Made by a program: the position numbers and the translations under genes
Part shown: positions 62,691 to 64,000 of the stretch, in pieces
How the letters are laid out: each line of letters starts with the position of its first letter
Position numbering within the stretch: position 1 is the first letter of the stretch
Assembly (NCBI GenBank): GCA_001592805.2
Contig: CP051142.1
Span: forward strand, 2,356,001-2,420,000
Source of the DNA: Peltaster fructicola
Taxonomy: Eukaryota > Ascomycota > Dothideomycetes
Length of the DNA stretch: 64,000 nt
Direction of reading: 5' to 3'
The notes under the pieces: model-generated
The model's input: the letters and a program-made list of their open reading frames with translations, nothing else
Database searches by the model: none
Told to the model about the DNA's origin: nothing

Positions 62691-64000
62691 TCAGTGTCGA
62701 GGACGCTTCCAGTAATATTGCTGTTGCAGAGGTCAGTCATTGTTCTGCAATGAACGATCATACATACCTTGTGTTGCTTCCTTGCCGAACGGATACTGGT
62801 CTTACCCAGGCTGAGGGTCACAGTCTCACGACGCATGACATCCGTGTCTCTCTCCGGGATGTAGTAGAACTCGCTCTCGAGCAGTTTGCCGGCAGCATCC
62901 TTTCCTTCACGACTGATCTCGCCGACACAAGGTATGTCATCCAGCATTGTTTTCAGGCCGGACGTGGTCAGGATGTCGGCATTCTCGGTGTCAGAAGGCT
63001 TTGCCATGGCTCCACGGAGCTCAGCAGGAAGATTGGTGTGTATCGTGGACAGCGGAAGAGAGTGCACCCTCGAGAAGGCGAGCTGATTGATGACATGGTT
63101 CTTAATCGGACTTGGTCGAAAGGTGCTGGTGCGGCGATTAGGTGATGCAGTTAGTGGTGTTCGTTTCTGTTGTGGCGACACTGGATGGAACGATGCGAGT
63201 TTCGAGAGGATGTTATCTCCAAATGGCCCAAACGAATGCACGATCGGATCATTCTCTTCATCGTGCTCGGACAGATCTTCGATCTCGCTTGCTAATGATT
63301 TGAACAGGTCGGCACTAACTCCAGTCACAGTTTGGCGCGAGGTGTTCAGAGGAACGGGTGTTGTGCTCTCGTGAGGAGCGTCGTCATCTGAACTATGGTC
63401 CTCGTAGACCTTCACTGGACTCTGGTCGGCTCGGAAGGTTGATGTGAAGGTTGCTGCCAGGTTGAGTGGTGGTCCTGGTGAAAGAGGTGTTCGACGAGAA
63501 TCAGCATTAAGCGGTGGACTGGACGCGAGGTCATGGGACAACAGACGTCTCTTAGCTGGCGAGGTCCTCTCGACAGTCCACGAACCAGGTGCATCAGAGC
63601 CTGTTGCAATGTCGCGTGCTTCCTTCGGCCATACCAGCATGACACGCGTGTCTTGTATGTCGACGATGATCTGAGCAAGAGGCTTGTCAGAAACGAAACA
63701 ACCACCCTTAGCCAGCTCTTTGATCTCTCCACGGCAATGCACCTTTGCACCGTTCCACCCTAGGCATTCAACCTCGACTTTTCCTGCAACACACGTCGAA
63801 TCAGGTGCGAAGTATTGAGCGCGTATGTGGACGCGTGATATGTGTCTGTTGGCGGATAACTGATAGTCTGAAGAGTTACTTGACCGTCCCATCAGCATTG
63901 GCTCGCCGTTGAAAGGTAGGTCGAGGCTGGGCACATCTCCCAGAGGAGCGCGTTCCGACAGTGTCGACACGCTTGCGAGGCCAGGACGCGTCCTGGGATG
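62691..64000 (-). CDS. TOS4: FHA-domain cell-cycle protein, TOS4/PLM2-like (5' end outside)
   Basis: A nuclear protein of about 420 visible residues; the frame is open to base 64,000, so the N-terminus is missing. The FHA domain starts in the window edge: GEPMLMGRSSNSSDYQLS and NRHISRVHIRA hold the phosphothreonine-binding Arg, Ser and His. A long Ser/Pro/Asp linker with TP/SP sites follows, then the conserved end LDDIPCVGEISREGKDAAGK and ESEFYYIPERDTD. A 47-nt intron (62721-62767; GTATGT donor, CTGAC branch site) joins ARKQHK to QYYWKRPRH, which I recall as the family's usual C-terminus. Yeast Tos4 and Plm2 act in G1/S gene control and the DNA replication checkpoint. Confidence 0.88.

Noticed and set aside
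62455-62715. Plus-strand 86-codon frame with a hydrophobic stretch
   Set aside because: It overlaps the last exon of the FHA gene in antisense and has no recognisable content.

Overview
The window looks like nuclear DNA of a filamentous ascomycete (Pezizomycotina). I infer a dothideomycete of the Capnodiales/Mycosphaerellales type from gene content and from F-box-like genes with a leading LPPELRN motif, but I could not test this. Genes are dense, on both strands, with mostly 40-55 nt introns carrying CTNAC branch sites. I recognise about 30 protein genes. I found no tRNA, rRNA, CRISPR array, transposon or virus-like element.

Layout. 1-1610: 5' part of an unknown Ser/Pro-rich protein (-). 2871-8804: SEC7 Arf-GEF (-). 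9565-11217: LAT1, pyruvate dehydrogenase E2 (+). 11560-12837: F-box-like protein (+). 13234-14105: MICOS subunit of the Mic26/Mic27 family (-), divergent from OCT1 (14281-16674, +). 17321-20052: Zn2Cys6 regulator (+), stop to stop with a class II aldolase (20053-21198, -). 21593-22283: dimeric alpha/beta-barrel protein (+). 22714-24380: GH76 cell-wall mannosidase DCW1/DFG5 (-). 25671-27482: MFS transporter (-). 27964-28506: second F-box-like protein (-). 29025-30038: hotdog thioesterase (+). 30039-31568: repeat-bearing spacer. 31569-33692: Nse6/CANIN-like protein (+). 33753-34497: VMA4 (-), divergent from a NIPA Mg2+ transporter (34987-36558, +). 36592-38067 and 39006-40556: two T5orf172 proteins (-), one with a UBA domain. 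40850-41555: mitochondrial PPT2 (-). 41905-42325: ATP19 (-). 42828-48052: very long acidic repeat protein (-). 49147-50045: phosphoglycerate-mutase-like phosphatase (+). 50054-50873: 2OG-Fe(II) oxygenase (-). 51178-52440: UTP30 (-), divergent from VPS52 (52645-54603, +). 54846-55405: ubiquitin-eL40 fusion (+). 55704-58775: PH-domain protein (-). 60233-61150: coiled-coil protein (+). 61263-62270: palmitoyl-protein thioesterase (-). 62691-64000: TOS4-like FHA protein (-, 5' end outside).

Most genes are unrelated housekeeping genes. Two loose themes appear: mitochondria (LAT1, MIC27, OCT1, PPT2, ATP19 and the thioesterase; PPT2 activates the carrier protein on which the lipoyl group needed by LAT1 is made) and Golgi/endosome/vacuole traffic (SEC7, VPS52, VMA4, NIPA). 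The strongest observations are: an intron in the GH76 gene of which 32 of 45 nt are an exact copy of an exon of the same gene, flanked by an 8-bp near-duplication; a ubiquitin-eL40 gene whose start codon is split by an intron and continued by a 7-nt exon; the neighbouring T5orf172 paralogues; and several reading-frame switches without a good intron, which are either unusual splicing or assembly indels.
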